Positions 40,923 to 41,115 of a stretch of 41,115 nucleotides of DNA are shown piece by piece. Below the pieces are notes generated by a model. It was not told the origin of the DNA and ran no database searches. It saw only the letters and a list, made by a program, of their open reading frames with translations. Origin of the DNA: Lachnospiraceae bacterium (lineage in GTDB: Bacteria > Bacillota > Clostridia > Lachnospirales > Lachnospiraceae); contig JAFXXN010000140.1 of the NCBI GenBank assembly GCA_017542245.1, positions 1-41,115 of the forward strand, in the 5' to 3' direction. Both the position numbers and the translations under genes were made by a program. Position 1 is the stretch's first letter, and each line of letters starts with the position of its first letter.

Positions 40923-40951
40923 TTGACAATCAAAAAATGGGGTGATATAAT
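40923..40951 (+). promoter_or_regulatory. Perfect-consensus promoter, probably of an rRNA-type operon
   Basis: TTGACA (40923-40928), exactly 17 nt, TATAAT (40946-40951), with an A-rich stretch upstream (UP-element-like, 40894-40920). It is the only promoter in the window with perfect boxes and ideal 17-nt spacing. Confidence 0.85.
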
Positions 40952-40957
40952 ACCATT

Positions 40958-41115
40958 TGCTGACGCGCCAAAGGGACGTTAAACGGAGCGTCAAAACCTT
41001 GATAACTGAATAGCAAGACAACCTTGAAATTTCCAAAGATTTCATTACCGCCGAAAGGTGGTAAGCCATGAAAATGGCAAGTTGAACGGAAGTAGAAATA
41101 CTACCCAAAAAAGAC
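40958..41115 (+). promoter_or_regulatory. Structured leader, likely of an rRNA operon (continues past the window)
   Basis: No gene is visible. The RNA has ordered hairpins: TGACGC/GCGTCA (40961-40993), TTACCGCC-GAAA-GGTGGTAA (41045-41064), GCCAT-GAAA-ATGGC (41065-41078) and GTAG/CTAC (41092-41104). The phrase CCTTGATAACTGAATAGC (40998-41015) resembles sequence I know from leaders and spacers of Firmicutes rRNA operons. 16S rRNA is not reached before the window ends, so the identity is inference. Confidence 0.5.

Overview
The window looks like a chromosomal segment of a low-to-moderate GC Firmicute, most likely a Clostridia member of the Lachnospiraceae type. The basis is the TTGACA/TATAAT promoters (nearly all with 17-nt spacers), strong GGAGG ribosome sites, a tyrosyl T-box, a cdaA-cdaR pair, teichoic-acid-type genes, Veg, and a tRNA-Lys(CTT)-like attachment sequence. 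The species cannot be named from the sequence alone.

Layout. (1) 1-2453 is the right end of a decaying prophage: a broken tail gene, a holin / endolysin / membrane coiled-coil lysis module, remnants, and a 3' fragment of tRNA-Lys that marks the attachment site. (2) 2463-2830 holds the orphaned tRNA terminator and then a compact element of two converging promoters, stem-loops and a long inverted repeat. It is organised like a type I toxin-antitoxin locus, but its reading frame has lost any hydrophobic core. (3) 2857-7197 holds an HTH-Uma2 protein, an esterase and an FGGY sugar kinase. (4) 7244-14085 is a signalling cluster: a CHASE2 adenylate cyclase, a TIM-barrel sugar isomerase-like protein, a GAF/HD-GYP protein and a FecR-domain surface protein with a long Pro-Thr repeat. 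(5) 14100-18285 holds a Big2-domain secreted protein (minus strand), a DUF5610-like protein behind a possible sigma-D promoter, veg, a radical-SAM activase (nrdG-like), a GNAT acetyltransferase and tadA.

(6) 18316-30127 is a long run of close-packed plus-strand genes. Two uncharacterised membrane proteins lead into the c-di-AMP synthase cdaA and its regulator cdaR, then directly into a TagGH-type ABC exporter, a GT2-TagF fusion, two more CDP-glycerol glycerophosphotransferase-like proteins and a WsaF-like glycosyltransferase. This places c-di-AMP synthesis in line with export and assembly of a wall polymer. (7) 30124-35466 holds an SDR reductase on the minus strand, a divergent LytR-CpsA-Psr-like protein, metG, and tyrS behind a tyrosine T-box.

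(8) 35489-40893 is a five-gene O-acylation cluster with the logic of dlt/alg systems: an adenylate-forming ligase, a hexapeptide acyltransferase, an acyl carrier protein, an MBOAT and an SGNH/AlgJ-like membrane protein. It has an internal promoter before the carrier protein and two large RNA hairpins. It is not the standard dltABCD order, and the acyl group is unknown. It is the best candidate here for an undescribed system. (9) 40923-41115 holds a perfect-consensus promoter and a leader rich in small hairpins, probably leading into an rRNA-type operon just beyond the window.
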